Of a DNA stretch of 64,000 bases, positions 1-9,100 are shown piece by piece. Made by a program: the position numbers and the translations under genes. The notes under the pieces were generated by a model, which was given only the letters and a program-made list of their open reading frames with translations, made no database searches and was not told the DNA's origin. Source of the DNA: Acidobacteriota bacterium (GTDB lineage Bacteria > Acidobacteriota > UBA6911). Numbering within the stretch: position 1 is the stretch's first letter; each line of letters starts with the position of its first letter. The stretch lies in assembly GCA_031271905.1 (NCBI GenBank), contig JAISUT010000012.1:1-64000 (forward strand). Direction: 5' to 3'.

Positions 1-1506
1 TTGCAGATGAACCAATATCAGCGTATTACACTTTCTTTCATCTATCAAAGCCGCGCCGATAACCGTTTTGCCAAAAGCGGTGGGCAGCGATAGCGTACCG
101 TTATCATGTTGCAGCAGGGTGTTGGCAGCAAGTTGCTGTTCTTCGCGCAAAACGCCTGTGAACCTTACTGGTATGCTCGTTCCGGCGTTACGCTTATCCT
201 CGAATTGCGCTTCAACGCCTGCTTGCGTCAGCAGTTCGGCAAGCGCCAGTTTACAGCCTCGCGGGAGGCCAACATAGTCAGCCGTTTCATCTAACGAACT
301 GATTATACGCGGCATACCATACGTTGACATCCTCATGCGCTGCGTTTTGTAGAACTGCGGATTTTGAAACGCTGCGAGCCGTTTGATGCGGTTCAAGGCT
401 CGTGCGCTGATTCCCTCTTTGGGGATATACAGGCGGTTTGCCTCAACAACTGTTATTGAGGGCGGAAAATCCTGTGCTACAAGGATTTGTTCTGTGCTTT
501 TGCGCCGCTCCCATGGCTTTTCGCGCGTGCTGACGGCGGCAACGTTGTCCTTGACTTCGATTTCTGCAAGGTCTCCCATTTCGCTTTTGCAAAACTCTGT
601 CAGGAACGATTTCAATTGCTCGGCGCTAATCTTTTGAATAGTAGCCAGATACGCCCACTGGTCGGGGTAAGAGAGGAACTGTTCATCAACGAACTCACTG
701 TTACCATGCAGGCGTGCGCCACCTTGCAACGGTAGCGCTATGAGGTTGCCAAAGCCGCCCTTAGGCATGAAGTCCTGATTGGGAAACATGCGGTCGTAGG
801 ACGAGAAGCGTATCTCGTGCCGCATAGCCATCGCTTTGGTTAGCAGCGCATTGCCGAGCCGCCTTGCATCAACGGCCGTCGTAGATTCTTCAAAGAAAAA
901 CCACGCATGAGCGCCGTTGCCTGAACGCGAGCGCTCTATGACAACAGGGACATCTAACTCATTGCATAACAGGCGGAAAGCGGCGACGTCTTTCTGCCAC
1001 TCTTCCTCGTCGAAATCTATGGCAAGAAACAGACAGGTATCATCCGTCAGCAGCGGGAAGACGCCAGCAATGCCCGCGCCATGTTCATCCTTATTGCGCA
1101 GATGCGCATCGATAACGTCCTTGGTAAGAGGCAGTAGGTCGCGATTCGTGCAGTCCTTGCATTTCACACGCGGGCGATCGCACAGACCCGGCGCCCACTC
1201 GTTACGACATGCCGGAATGTAGTACGAGCTGCCATGATTACGGCTGTAACAGCGTTTTGCATACACGTCCGTCCGCCCCTTGAAAAGCGACATATACAGT
1301 TCGATTTTCTCATCCGGCGGGCTGAATTTGGTTGTCGGCGCTATATGAGTCATCGACTTCGCCTGCGTCTCCCGCGAGTATTGCTTTGCCGGTGCCTCCG
1401 GTGTTTCCGCGCTTCTCCCCTGCCGCAAAAGCGTATTCTCCACCTTCAGCGCTTCAATCTCCGCCTCCAATTCCGCAATCCTCTGCCTCAATTCCGCCTC
1501 TGTCAT
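1..1506 (-). CDS. TOTE-type conflict-system primase-helicase, N-terminal part (runs off the left edge)
   Basis: The minus strand is open without a stop from 1506 to base 1 (502 codons). An N-terminal coiled coil of about 25 residues (TEAELRQRIAELEAEIEAL) is followed by an archaeo-eukaryotic primase-like domain: FSPPDEKIELY, a Cys cluster (CRNEW, CDRP, KCKDC), the acidic motif LAIDFDEEEW and SRSGNGAHAW with its active-site His. Next come the MPKGGFGNLIALPLQG and YPDQWAYL signatures typical of the AEP domain of TOTE systems. The C-terminal visible part enters a superfamily II helicase: LREEQQLAANTLL and the Walker A PTAFGKTVIGAAL. Such proteins are predicted NTP-dependent anti-element effectors. 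The start ATG at 1506 fits the family N-terminus, but the frame stays open upstream to an ATG at 1638. That ATG overlaps the thpR remnant stop (ATGGTAG). Base composition is close to 50% GC, unlike the neighbours. The helicase body lies outside the window. Confidence 0.85.
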   Translation of the reverse strand, partial: MTEAELRQRIAELEAEIEALKVENTLLRQGRSAETPEAPAKQYSRETQAKSMTHIAPTTKFSPPDEKIELYMSLFKGRTDVYAKRCYSRNHGSSYYIPACRNEWAPGLCDRPRVKCKDCTNRDLLPLTKDVIDAHLRNKDEHGAGIAGVFPLLTDDTCLFLAIDFDEEEWQKDVAAFRLLCNELDVPVVIERSRSGNGAHAWFFFEESTTAVDARRLGNALLTKAMAMRHEIRFSSYDRMFPNQDFMPKGGFGNLIALPLQGGARLHGNSEFVDEQFLSYPDQWAYLATIQKISAEQLKSFLTEFCKSEMGDLAEIEVKDNVAAVSTREKPWERRKSTEQILVAQDFPPSITVVEANRLYIPKEGISARALNRIKRLAAFQNPQFYKTQRMRMSTYGMPRIISSLDETADYVGLPRGCKLALAELLTQAGVEAQFEDKRNAGTSIPVRFTGVLREEQQLAANTLLQHDNGTLSLPTAFGKTVIGAALIDERKCNTLILVHLQ

Positions 1507-1631
1507 ACGCTGTTTTGTGCTATTCAACCGCCGTGTTTCTTGGTGAAAATAGGTGTGTAAGTCAGTTTGCCGTTTATCCGTTCCGATTTCATCAGGTCTA
1601 TTTGGTTGATTGTCTGTCCGAAAAGGGTTGG

Positions 1632-1914
1632 CTACCATGGGTGGGCAGTGGTCTCCACTCTTCTGCCGAGTGTGATGCGGGGGCTGTAACGGCGCTCTTC
1701 GAGGCTGAAACCGGCGGCGCACAGGCATTCGGAAAGTGCGCGCTGCAAGTCCATAAGCTGCTTATCCTCGCGCAAGCCCGCCCACCAGAGGTCGCCATCG
1801 TCGCACCGGAAGCGCCCGACGCGCTCTATCACTGCCTGAAACGGCTCAAAACCGACCGACGTCATTGCCTCTTTCGCGGCTGCGGTCTGCCTTGCGTCGC
1901 ATTCGCCGAGGAAG
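1632..1914 (-). pseudogene. thpR: thpR (RNA 2',3'-cyclic phosphodiesterase / LigT) 3' remnant
   Basis: The minus-strand frame ending at 1632 gives FLGECDARQ, then GRFRCDDGDLWWAGL, LQRALSECLCAAGF and RRYSPRITLGRR. This is the second half of a ThpR/LigT-type 2H phosphoesterase. The N-terminal half with the first HxT motif is absent: homology stops just at FLGE, where the 73-bp repeat begins. The second catalytic motif reads RIT instead of HIT or HLT (CAC to CGC). So the copy lacks both catalytic histidines and cannot be active. The stop overlaps the possible upstream start of the primase-helicase. Confidence 0.7.
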
Positions 1915-1987
1915 GGAAACGTCGGGATTCGGACAGTCGGCTCGCGGCGTCCGTCAGCCGTCGGCTCCGCCGTACCGTATGAACGGC
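1915..1987 (+). repeat. 73-bp direct repeat, left copy
   Basis: This block matches 5182-5254 at 71 of 73 positions in the same orientation; the two differences are single transitions. It contains internal CGGCT/AGCCG arms that could form a hairpin. It cuts thpR at its 5' side and ends 21 bp before the sulfatase stop codon. Confidence 0.9.
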
Positions 1988-2008
1988 TATGGCGGCGGGA
2001 CGCCGGTG

Positions 2009-3826
2009 TCATTTTTGGAAAAAACCGTGGAGCAGCGGCAGGTCCCGGTCGGTGCCGTGCGTCGCGGGCGACGTTTCCTTGGGATCCTTCTCCAAGTCGT
2101 AGACCTTGACATCCTGCCCCAGCACGTCGAAAAGATATTTCTTCGGATACCGCACGAGCGAGATGAAGCCGCCGCCGTAGGGTTGGACCGACACCTTCGC
2201 CCTCCGCGGCTCGCGGCGTCCGCCGCCCGCGCCGGCCAGCAGCCAAGGGGCGAAAGACTCCCCCAGCAGCGCCGGGCGCTCCATGCCCAGCAAGTCCAAG
2301 ACGGTGGGCTGGATGTCCATCTGGCTGAAGCGCGCCGCCACCTCGGCGCCGATGTCGAATTTCGCGGCTTTCGCCGCGGGAGGCACGAAAACCATCGAAA
2401 TCAGGAAGTTCTCCTCGTAGGCGCCCCGCTCGTTGTAGATGTTGTCTTTGTGCACAGGAATGGGCCAGGAATGGTCGCTGACGGCTATGACCGTCCCGTT
2501 GCCGCCGTAGTCCCGCCGGAACAGGTCGTAGAAGGCCCCGAAATAGGCGTCCTGCACGAAGGTCGTGTTGGAGATGTTTTCCGTGAACCCCTTCGGGTCG
2601 GGGAAAGGGACCTTGTCTTTGAGGGCGGGGTCGAGCACCTCGAACGGCGTGTGGTTGGTCGCCCCCGTGTCGATGAAGACGAAAACCTTCCGCCCCGCGC
2701 AGTGAGCCCGCAGATATTCGTGGACGCGGCGGTAGAAGACGTCTTCCCGGTAGCCCCAGTCGAATTTGGCGTCGCCGGGCCGCATGATGTCGTCGGCCAG
2801 GACTTTTTCAAAGCCGACGGCTTGCGCGAAACGCACGATGCGCGGGTTGCGGCTGCCGCCGAAAAAATAGAGCGTGCGGTAGCCGAGCCCCTGGAAGATG
2901 CGCGGCAGGCAGCGCAGCCTCCCCAGGTCTTCGGCAGAGTAGGCGTCGGCCAAGGCCAGCGTGGCGCTGGGCGGCGTGCCGCACAGGATGCAGCCGTAGC
3001 CGCGCAGGCTCTGGATGGTGTTGCCGTACATCTTGGGCAGCAGGATGCCGTCGCGCGCGGCCCTGAGCAGTTGCGGCGTGACTCGCGGGCCGGTCAAAAG
3101 GCCGTTCAGGCTCTCCTGCTTGACGACGAACACCGCGTCGCCCAGGGCTGACGGGTCGAACCGGGCGGTCGCCCGCGGCGGGGCTTCTTCCAGCGCGGCG
3201 ACGTGCTTTTCATAGAGGGCGCGGTAGTCGTCGCGCAACGTCCGGTCGCTCAGGAAATTGGAATAGACGAATCCCGCCGCCGAGCCGCGCAGGGAGCGCA
3301 GGGTCGCGGCTTGGCAAGCCAGGCAACAGGCCAGCGCGACGGCGGCGGCCGTCCACGCTTTTCGCGGCGACCGCCGGAACAGGCGCGAAACGGGCTCGAA
3401 ACCGTTCTTCTGGACGAGGAAAAGCGCCGCCCCGGCCAGCAGGACGACCGGTATCCACGGGGCGAAGAGCTTCCATATCACAGGCAGGGCGTCGTCCGCG
3501 TTGTACCAGAAAAAGTAGAAATCGAAGTCCTGCCTCCGGACGGATTTGTACACCGCGAAAAAGATGACAAGCAACAGATACAGGGCGTTCAGCCCCCGGA
3601 CGGCCGCAAGCAGGGCGCGGCGGCGCGGCAACGCGGGGGCGGAGGCCGTGAGGACGTAAAAGAACAGGGGCAGCAATGGGACGAAAAAAACGTCGGCGGC
3701 CAGAAGCAGCGTGCCCAGCCGGAAAAAGGGGAGGTCGCCGACGAAGCTGTCCAGCTCCAGCCCCCAATAGCTTCCGGCCAGCGTCAGATACAGGGCGAAC
3801 AGCGCCCACGGCAGGTTTTTTCTCAC
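2009..3826 (-). CDS. LTA synthase-like membrane sulfatase / phosphoglycerol transferase
   Basis: 605 residues, integral membrane protein of the LtaS/MdoB/OpgB alkaline-phosphatase superfamily. Hydrophobic segments lie at about 7-25, 36-60, 72-95, 120-138 and 158-178, followed by a periplasmic catalytic domain. Visible family motifs are VVKQES (234-239, metal-binding Glu), YGNTIQSLRG (267-276, candidate Thr or Ser nucleophile) and VSDHS (449-453, metal-binding Asp-His). Members transfer phosphoglycerol, phosphoethanolamine or a similar head group to envelope glycans. The substrate cannot be told here. It follows the MacB-like gene by 33 bp on the same strand, so both are probably one transcript. 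The pair is bracketed by the 73-bp direct repeats. Confidence 0.8.
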   Translation of the reverse strand: MRKNLPWALFALYLTLAGSYWGLELDSFVGDLPFFRLGTLLLAADVFFVPLLPLFFYVLTASAPALPRRRALLAAVRGLNALYLLLVIFFAVYKSVRRQDFDFYFFWYNADDALPVIWKLFAPWIPVVLLAGAALFLVQKNGFEPVSRLFRRSPRKAWTAAAVALACCLACQAATLRSLRGSAAGFVYSNFLSDRTLRDDYRALYEKHVAALEEAPPRATARFDPSALGDAVFVVKQESLNGLLTGPRVTPQLLRAARDGILLPKMYGNTIQSLRGYGCILCGTPPSATLALADAYSAEDLGRLRCLPRIFQGLGYRTLYFFGGSRNPRIVRFAQAVGFEKVLADDIMRPGDAKFDWGYREDVFYRRVHEYLRAHCAGRKVFVFIDTGATNHTPFEVLDPALKDKVPFPDPKGFTENISNTTFVQDAYFGAFYDLFRRDYGGNGTVIAVSDHSWPIPVHKDNIYNERGAYEENFLISMVFVPPAAKAAKFDIGAEVAARFSQMDIQPTVLDLLGMERPALLGESFAPWLLAGAGGGRREPRRAKVSVQPYGGGFISLVRYPKKYLFDVLGQDVKVYDLEKDPKETSPATHGTDRDLPLLHGFFQK

Positions 3827-3859
3827 GGCCGGACTCCTGTTGCTTATGTTTTCCCGCGG

Positions 3860-5050
3860 TCACTCGTAGCGAAGCGCTTCGACGGGATTCATGCGGGAGG
3901 CGCGCAGGGCCGGCAACATGCCGAACGTCAGGCCGACCAGCAACGTGACGCCGAAGCCCAATGCGACGGCGGCGACAGGGATTTCTATCTGCACCGCCGT
4001 GGTGAAAAAACGCACGGAGAACGGCGCGGCGACCCCCAGCAGGATGCCGACCATGCCGCCGCCGCAACTGAGGATCAGGGCTTCCACGAGGAACTCGGTC
4101 AAAAGCACCCGCCGCAACGCGCCCATGGCTTTTTTGATGCCTATCTCCCGCGTCCGCTCCGTGACGGTGATAAGCATGACGTTCATGATGCTGATGCCGC
4201 TCGAAACCAAGGAGATCGCCGCGATGACCAGCAGCACGAGCGTCAGCCCCAGGCTGATCTTGTCTGCCGCGTCCAGAATGGCGGCAAGGTTGTCCACCCG
4301 GTAGAAGGACTGGTTGCGGTGGCGGCTGACCAGCAGCGATTTGACGGCCGCGGACACCTGCGGGACGATTGCCATCGCCTTCGCCGAGACATAGAGGAAG
4401 TCGATGGTGTCGTTCGACTTGAAGAAGCGCACGACGGAGACCGGGGCGATGGCGCTGAAGTCGACCACCTCGGTCTGCCCGAAGGTGTTGACCCGCTCCC
4501 GGAAGACGCCGATGACCTTGAAGCGGATGCCGAAGAGCGTCACATGGCCGTCGTAGAACGGGTCGCGCCGCAACTTCTCGTCGAACGGTTCGGTCACTAG
4601 GCAGACCTTGTTGCGGAACTTCAGGTCGTTCTCGTCCAGGAAGTATCCCCGCACGACCTGGATGTTGCGCACGGTCTGGTATTCGGGCGAAGTGCCGATC
4701 AGCGTCACCCGGTGGGTCAGCCCGTCCATCGTCAGCGAGGGTTGCGCGACCACCACTGCCGCCGCGCTCTGGATGCCGGGGATCTCCGTGCGGATGGCGT
4801 CCAAGTCGTCGAAGTTGATGCGCTCGGCCTGGGGCGCCCCCTCGTTGCTGATGGATACCAGGTTCGTGCCCACGCCCCGGATCTGTTCCAAGGTGTAGGC
4901 GCGTCCGCTGATGCCGACCACCACCACCAGCACGAGCGACGCCGTGCCGACGACCATGCTCAAAGAGGTCAGCACGGCCCGCCCCCAGTTGCGCATGAGC
5001 GCCTGTGCGGAGTTGCGCAAAATCTCCAATACCGGAATCCGTGCCGCCAT
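3860..5050 (-). CDS. MacB-type ABC transporter permease (FtsX-like)
   Basis: About 396 residues with the MacB/FtsX architecture. There is an N-terminal transmembrane helix (AVLTSLSMVVGTASLVLVVV), then a large periplasmic MacB core domain from about 50 to 250 (GVGTNLVSISNEG and similar). Three C-terminal helices include the signature SSGISIMNVMLITVTERTRE and the closing NPVEALRYE. I chose the ATG at 5050 because the frame upstream to 5101 adds only a Gly-rich stretch with no family similarity. MacB-type permeases work with a separate or fused ATPase. No ATPase lies beside this gene in the window, so the partner must be elsewhere or lost. Confidence 0.85.
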   Translation of the reverse strand: MAARIPVLEILRNSAQALMRNWGRAVLTSLSMVVGTASLVLVVVVGISGRAYTLEQIRGVGTNLVSISNEGAPQAERINFDDLDAIRTEIPGIQSAAAVVVAQPSLTMDGLTHRVTLIGTSPEYQTVRNIQVVRGYFLDENDLKFRNKVCLVTEPFDEKLRRDPFYDGHVTLFGIRFKVIGVFRERVNTFGQTEVVDFSAIAPVSVVRFFKSNDTIDFLYVSAKAMAIVPQVSAAVKSLLVSRHRNQSFYRVDNLAAILDAADKISLGLTLVLLVIAAISLVSSGISIMNVMLITVTERTREIGIKKAMGALRRVLLTEFLVEALILSCGGGMVGILLGVAAPFSVRFFTTAVQIEIPVAAVALGFGVTLLVGLTFGMLPALRASRMNPVEALRYE

Positions 5051-5152
5051 CTCGCCATGCCCCGGGCCCAAACCGCCCAAAGTCGATGATTTTATCCGCA
5101 AAGCGGAGCGTTTCCCAGAAAAAACGACAGGGGAAAAGACCTTGCGGGCAGG

Positions 5153-5383
5153 TCAAGCTGCGCGGGTTCGGTCTGCTTGCCGGAAACGTCGGAATTCGGA
5201 CAGTCGGCTCGCGGCGTCCGTCAGCCGTCGGCTCCGCTGTACCGTATGAACGGCGTAATCAATGTTCTCGGTGTTGAGGTCGGTGTCAATCAACTCCAGC
5301 TCCTTTTCCGTCAGCGGGCCGGTCACTTCTTCCATGTACGGGATCAGATATTGTTGTATACTTCGCTTCAGGCTGAAAAGCAT
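5153..5383 (-). pseudogene. Possible transposase N-terminal stub running into the repeat
   Basis: From an ATG at 5383 the minus frame gives MLFSLKRSIQQYLIPYMEEV and then TGPLTEKELELI. This resembles the N-terminus of some IS1182/ISNCY-like transposases (a basic helix, then an LGPLTEK-type motif). At about residue 44 the frame enters the right 73-bp repeat and similarity ends. No transposase catalytic domain follows. The match is weak and rests on a short motif. Confidence 0.3.
5182..5254 (+). repeat. 73-bp direct repeat, right copy
   Basis: 71/73 identical to 1915-1987 and in the same orientation. Left and right copies start 3267 bp apart and enclose exactly the sulfatase and permease genes. 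The right copy sits inside the possible transposase stub. Confidence 0.9.
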
Positions 5384-5511
5384 GGTTGCCACAAGTCTCC
5401 TTTTTGGCGATTGGAAACCCATAATATAATGCTTTTCAGCCACTTGCAACAAAACCGTTCATTGTTCCTTCTTCGGCTGGGGTTTTGCAATCGGCTCAGG
5501 AATGAATTGAA
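5384..5511. other. Intergenic region before the HAD gene
   Basis: Low-GC stretch between the broken transposase-like stub (minus) and the HAD gene (plus). It should hold promoters for one or both. I see no clean -35/-10 pair. With the right repeat and stub, the whole stretch from 5051 to 5511 has no intact gene. Confidence 0.5.
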
Positions 5512-6108
5512 ATGAGACTTGAGATTCCCGCCGGGGATTTCGCCGGCTACATCTTCGACTGCGACGGCACGCTGGCCGACACCATGCCGCTCCACTATCG
5601 CGCCTGGCGTCAGGCGTTCGAGGACTTCCACACGCCCTTCGACTTCACCGAGGACAAGTTCTACAGCATGGGGGGCATCGCCACGTCCAAGATCGTCGCC
5701 GTGCTCAACGAGGAATACGGGACCAGCTACGACTACGACGAGATCGCCGCATACAAGGAGGGGCTTTTCATGGGGGAGCTGCCCGGCGTCCAGCCCATCC
5801 CGCCGGTGTGCGACTTCGCCCGCCGCGCCGCCGCCGACGGGTTCCCGGTCGCCGTCGCCTCTGGCGGGTTCCCGGAGGTCGTCCGCGAGACGTTGCGGCT
5901 CATCGGCATGGACGGCGTCTTTGGAGGACGCATCGTCACGCCCGACATGGTGGCGCGCGGCAAACCCGCGCCCGACATCTTCCTCTATGCCGCCGGTCTG
6001 ATGGGGGTGGCCCCGGAGAAATGCCTGGTGTTCGAGGACGCCGAGCCGGGGATGGCGGGCGCTCTCGCAGCCGGGATGCGACTGGTCGTCGTCCGATCCC
6101 GTTCGTAG
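5512..6108 (+). CDS. HAD-superfamily phosphatase, beta-phosphoglucomutase-like
   Basis: 198 residues, a full subfamily IA HAD hydrolase with alpha-helical cap. Motif I is FDCDGTLADT with nucleophile Asp16 and acid Asp18. Motif II is VAVASGG (the Ser). Motif III is GKPAPDIF with the Lys. Motif IV is FEDAEPGMAGALAAGM with the Mg-binding acids. The family acts on sugar phosphates or as phosphoglycolate or fructose-1-phosphate phosphatases; the substrate is not predictable. The cap insert (residues 25-90) contains the PLHYRAW segment typical of beta-PGM and YqaB-type proteins. The gene stands alone and is convergent with the TPR gene. Confidence 0.85.
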   Translation: MRLEIPAGDFAGYIFDCDGTLADTMPLHYRAWRQAFEDFHTPFDFTEDKFYSMGGIATSKIVAVLNEEYGTSYDYDEIAAYKEGLFMGELPGVQPIPPVCDFARRAAADGFPVAVASGGFPEVVRETLRLIGMDGVFGGRIVTPDMVARGKPAPDIFLYAAGLMGVAPEKCLVFEDAEPGMAGALAAGMRLVVVRSRS

Positions 6109-6117
6109 CGGAGAGGG

Positions 6118-6149
6118 GGCGGGCGAGGCGCCCCCGCGCCCCGCCCGCC
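6118..6149. terminator. GC-rich hairpin between convergent genes
   Basis: Perfect 8-bp arms GGCGGGCG and CGCCCGCC with a 16-base GC-rich loop lie between the HAD stop and the TPR stop. There is no T-run, so intrinsic termination is uncertain. Confidence 0.35.
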
Positions 6150-6160
6150 GATGCGCCAGG

Positions 6161-9100
6161 TCACAGCCGGGAGATGATGCCCTTCACCTCGGACGACTGC
6201 GGCAGGCCCGGATCCAGGCTCAACGCCTTCGCCAAGGCGTCCTTCGCCTTCTGCGGGTTGTTGACCTTGTAGTATGCCATGCCCAGGTGGTAGTAGTAGC
6301 CGGCGTTGGAAGCGTCTTTCTGGACGCAGTCCTCGAGCAGCTCTATCGCCGACCGGTAGGCGCCGCGCTTGTAGTAGACCCACGCCATGGTGTCGGCCGC
6401 CGCATGAGACCGCTGTAGCTTCTCATACGCCTGTTGCGCCAGCCTGAACGCCTCGTCCAGGTCGCCGTTCGTCTCCACGAGCAGGTAGGCGAGGTTGTTG
6501 GCTGCGTCCGCCCGGCCGGGGTCGGCCTTCAGGGCGCTCCGGTAGTGGGACTTCGCCTTTTCGAAATCCTTCTGGTGCTCATAGACCGTCCCCAGGTACA
6601 TATGGGCGGATGCCGAATTCGGGTTCTCCGCGATGGCTTTTTGCAATGCGGGGACGGCCTGGGCGTAGGATTTCTGCGTGATGTAGAGCTGCCCCAGCAG
6701 CTCATACATGTCCGCCGACTTCGGCGCCTTCTGGAGCTGTGCGTTGACGCGCGCCACCGCCTTGTCCGGCTGCTTGCGTTGCAGGTCGAGGGCGACCAGC
6801 GTCTGCAAGGCCCCCGCGTTGGCGGGGTTGCGTTGCAATGCGGCGTTCAGGTTCGCCTCGCCGGCGGCGGTGTTCCCCGTCTTCAACTGCGCCAGCCCCA
6901 ACTGTTGCAACCCGTGGTCGTCCGCAGGCCGGACGCGCACATACGATTCGAGCTCGGCGAGCGCCTCCTTGTTGAAGCCCTTCCCCAGCAGGCTCTCGCC
7001 CAGCAGCAGGCGCATCTCCACCGCGTTGGGGTCGGCCTTCAGCGCCGTCCTGCCATATTGCAGCGCCGAGTCGATGTCGCCGTCTTCCAGTTTGAGTTGC
7101 GCCAGCGCCTGGTACGCCGGGATGTACCGGGCGTCTATGCGCAACGCGGAGTTCCAGGCGGACTCCGCCTGCGCCCGCTTGCCCGTCCGCATGTACGCCA
7201 TGCCCAGGAGGTAGTTCGCCTCTTTCGAGTTGTGGTTGTTCGACAGGGCGGTCTGCACCTCTTTGATCGCGTCGTCCGTCTTGTTCTGCGACATCAGGAT
7301 CTGCGCCTTGAGCAGGCGCACGTCGGTTTCCTTCGGATAGTCCTTCAACGTGTCGTCGATGGCTTTGAGCGCCTTGTCGGCGGCGTTCTGGTTCACGTAG
7401 GAGCCGATGAGCTTCTTGCGGATGTCCATGTCCCTGGGGTTTTCCTTCACCAGCGCCAGCAGTATCTCCTCCGCCTTTCCCGGCTTTTGGGTCGCGGTGT
7501 AGAAGTCTGCCAGGGCGCGGCGGTAAGTCGGGTTCTTGGGGTCGAGGGCGACCGCTTGCTTGAACTCGGCCTCGGCCTTCCCCAGGTCGTCCTTGCCGAG
7601 GTAGATGCGCCCCAGCAGGTCGTGGTATTTGGAGTTGTCCAAGCCGCGGTTCTTCTCCTGGTTGACGCGCTGTATGGCCTTCTCGGGCTGGTTTTGCCGC
7701 ACGTACAGGCCGACCAGGGCGGTCAGCGCCTGGGTCTGCCGGGGGTTGTTCGCGATGGCGGCGTTGTAGCGGCTTTCCGCCTCCGCGAGGTTCCCCTGCT
7801 CCTCGTACGCCTGCCCGAGCCCCAGCAGGGCGTCGGCGTCGTTGGGGCGCGCCTTCACGAAACTTTCCAGCTCGGCGATGGCGCGGGTGTAGTCGCGCCT
7901 GCTGCCGAACGCCTTGCCGATGATCCGCCGCGCGTCCACCGCCGACGGATCCAGCTCCAGCGCCTGCTGGCCGTAGCGTATAGCCGCCTCGGCATCCCCG
8001 TTGTCCAGCTTCAGGTTCGCCAGGGACAGGTAGATCGGGACGTACTGGCTGCCGCCGTTGACCGCCGAAGACCATTCCCGCTCCGCGCGCCGCTTGTCGC
8101 CCGCCTGTTCCGCCGCCAAGCCCAGGAAGTAACGGGCCTCCTGGGAGGTGGGTGCCGCCGTGACCGCGTCCTGCAACGTGTTGACGGCGTCCTGGTTCTT
8201 GTTCTGCATCATGAGGATCTGCCCGCGGATGAGGAGCGCGTTCACATCCTTGGCGTTGACCTTCAGGATTTCATCGACGGTCGTTATCGCCTTGCCGTAG
8301 TCTTTCTTGCCCATATGCATCCGGGCGAGGTACAGGCGGGCGCTGGTGTTGTCCGGGTTCGTCTTCAGGAACGCCTGGATCGCCGCGACGCCCTTGTCCT
8401 GCTGGCCGGTGGACTGGTAAAACTGCGCCAGGGCGAGCTGGGTGTCGGCGTTCTTCGGGTTTGCCGCCGCCGCCGCCTTGTACTCCGCCTCGGCCTTCGC
8501 GGTGTTCTTCTGGCTCAGGTAGACCTGCCCCAGGATCTCGTGCAGGCGGGTCTGCCGGGGGTAGGCGGACAACATCTGGTTCAGGCGCTGTATGGCCTTC
8601 TCGTGCTGGTTCTGCCGCACGTACAGGTCGGCGAGGGACGCCGCCACCGCCAGGCTCTCCGGGTCGGTGCGCAGGGCGTCCTCGAACCGCGCCTCGGCCG
8701 CCGCGAAGTTCCCCTCGGCCAGGTGCAGCATGCCCAGTTGCTGCAAGCCGATGACGTTGTCGGGGTTCGCGTGGACGAACGCCTGCAACTGGGGCGCCGC
8801 CCTCTGGTAGTCCTTCTTGGCGAGCAACGCGCTCCCCAGGATCAGCCGCGCCTCGTCCAGCCCCTGGTTCTGGTCCAACGCCTTCTGCGCGAGCTGGATG
8901 GCCTCGTCCGGGTTCCCCGACGTCAGCTTCAGGTTCGCCAGCGCCAGTTGCGCCCGGTGCAGGGAGGGATCCATGGCGACGGCGATCTCCAGCTCAGGCG
9001 CGGCGTTGGACGGTTCGTTGTTCTGCAAGTACGCCATGCCCAGGTAGTAGCGCGCCTGCGCCGAGGCGGGCCGTGCGCTCACCACGGCCTTCAGGTGGGG

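Noticed and set aside
68-735. Short plus-strand frames at the left edge
   Set aside because: They lie opposite the primase-helicase frame, which carries clear motifs across the whole stretch.
3210-5156. A 648-codon minus-strand open frame overlapping permease and sulfatase
   Set aside because: Out-of-frame reading across both real genes, Gly/Arg/His-rich, without recognisable domain.
1915-5254. The 73-bp repeats as integron attC sites or CRISPR repeats
   Set aside because: There are only two copies 3.3 kb apart. No core GTTRRRY-type ends, no spacers and no integrase or cas gene are present.
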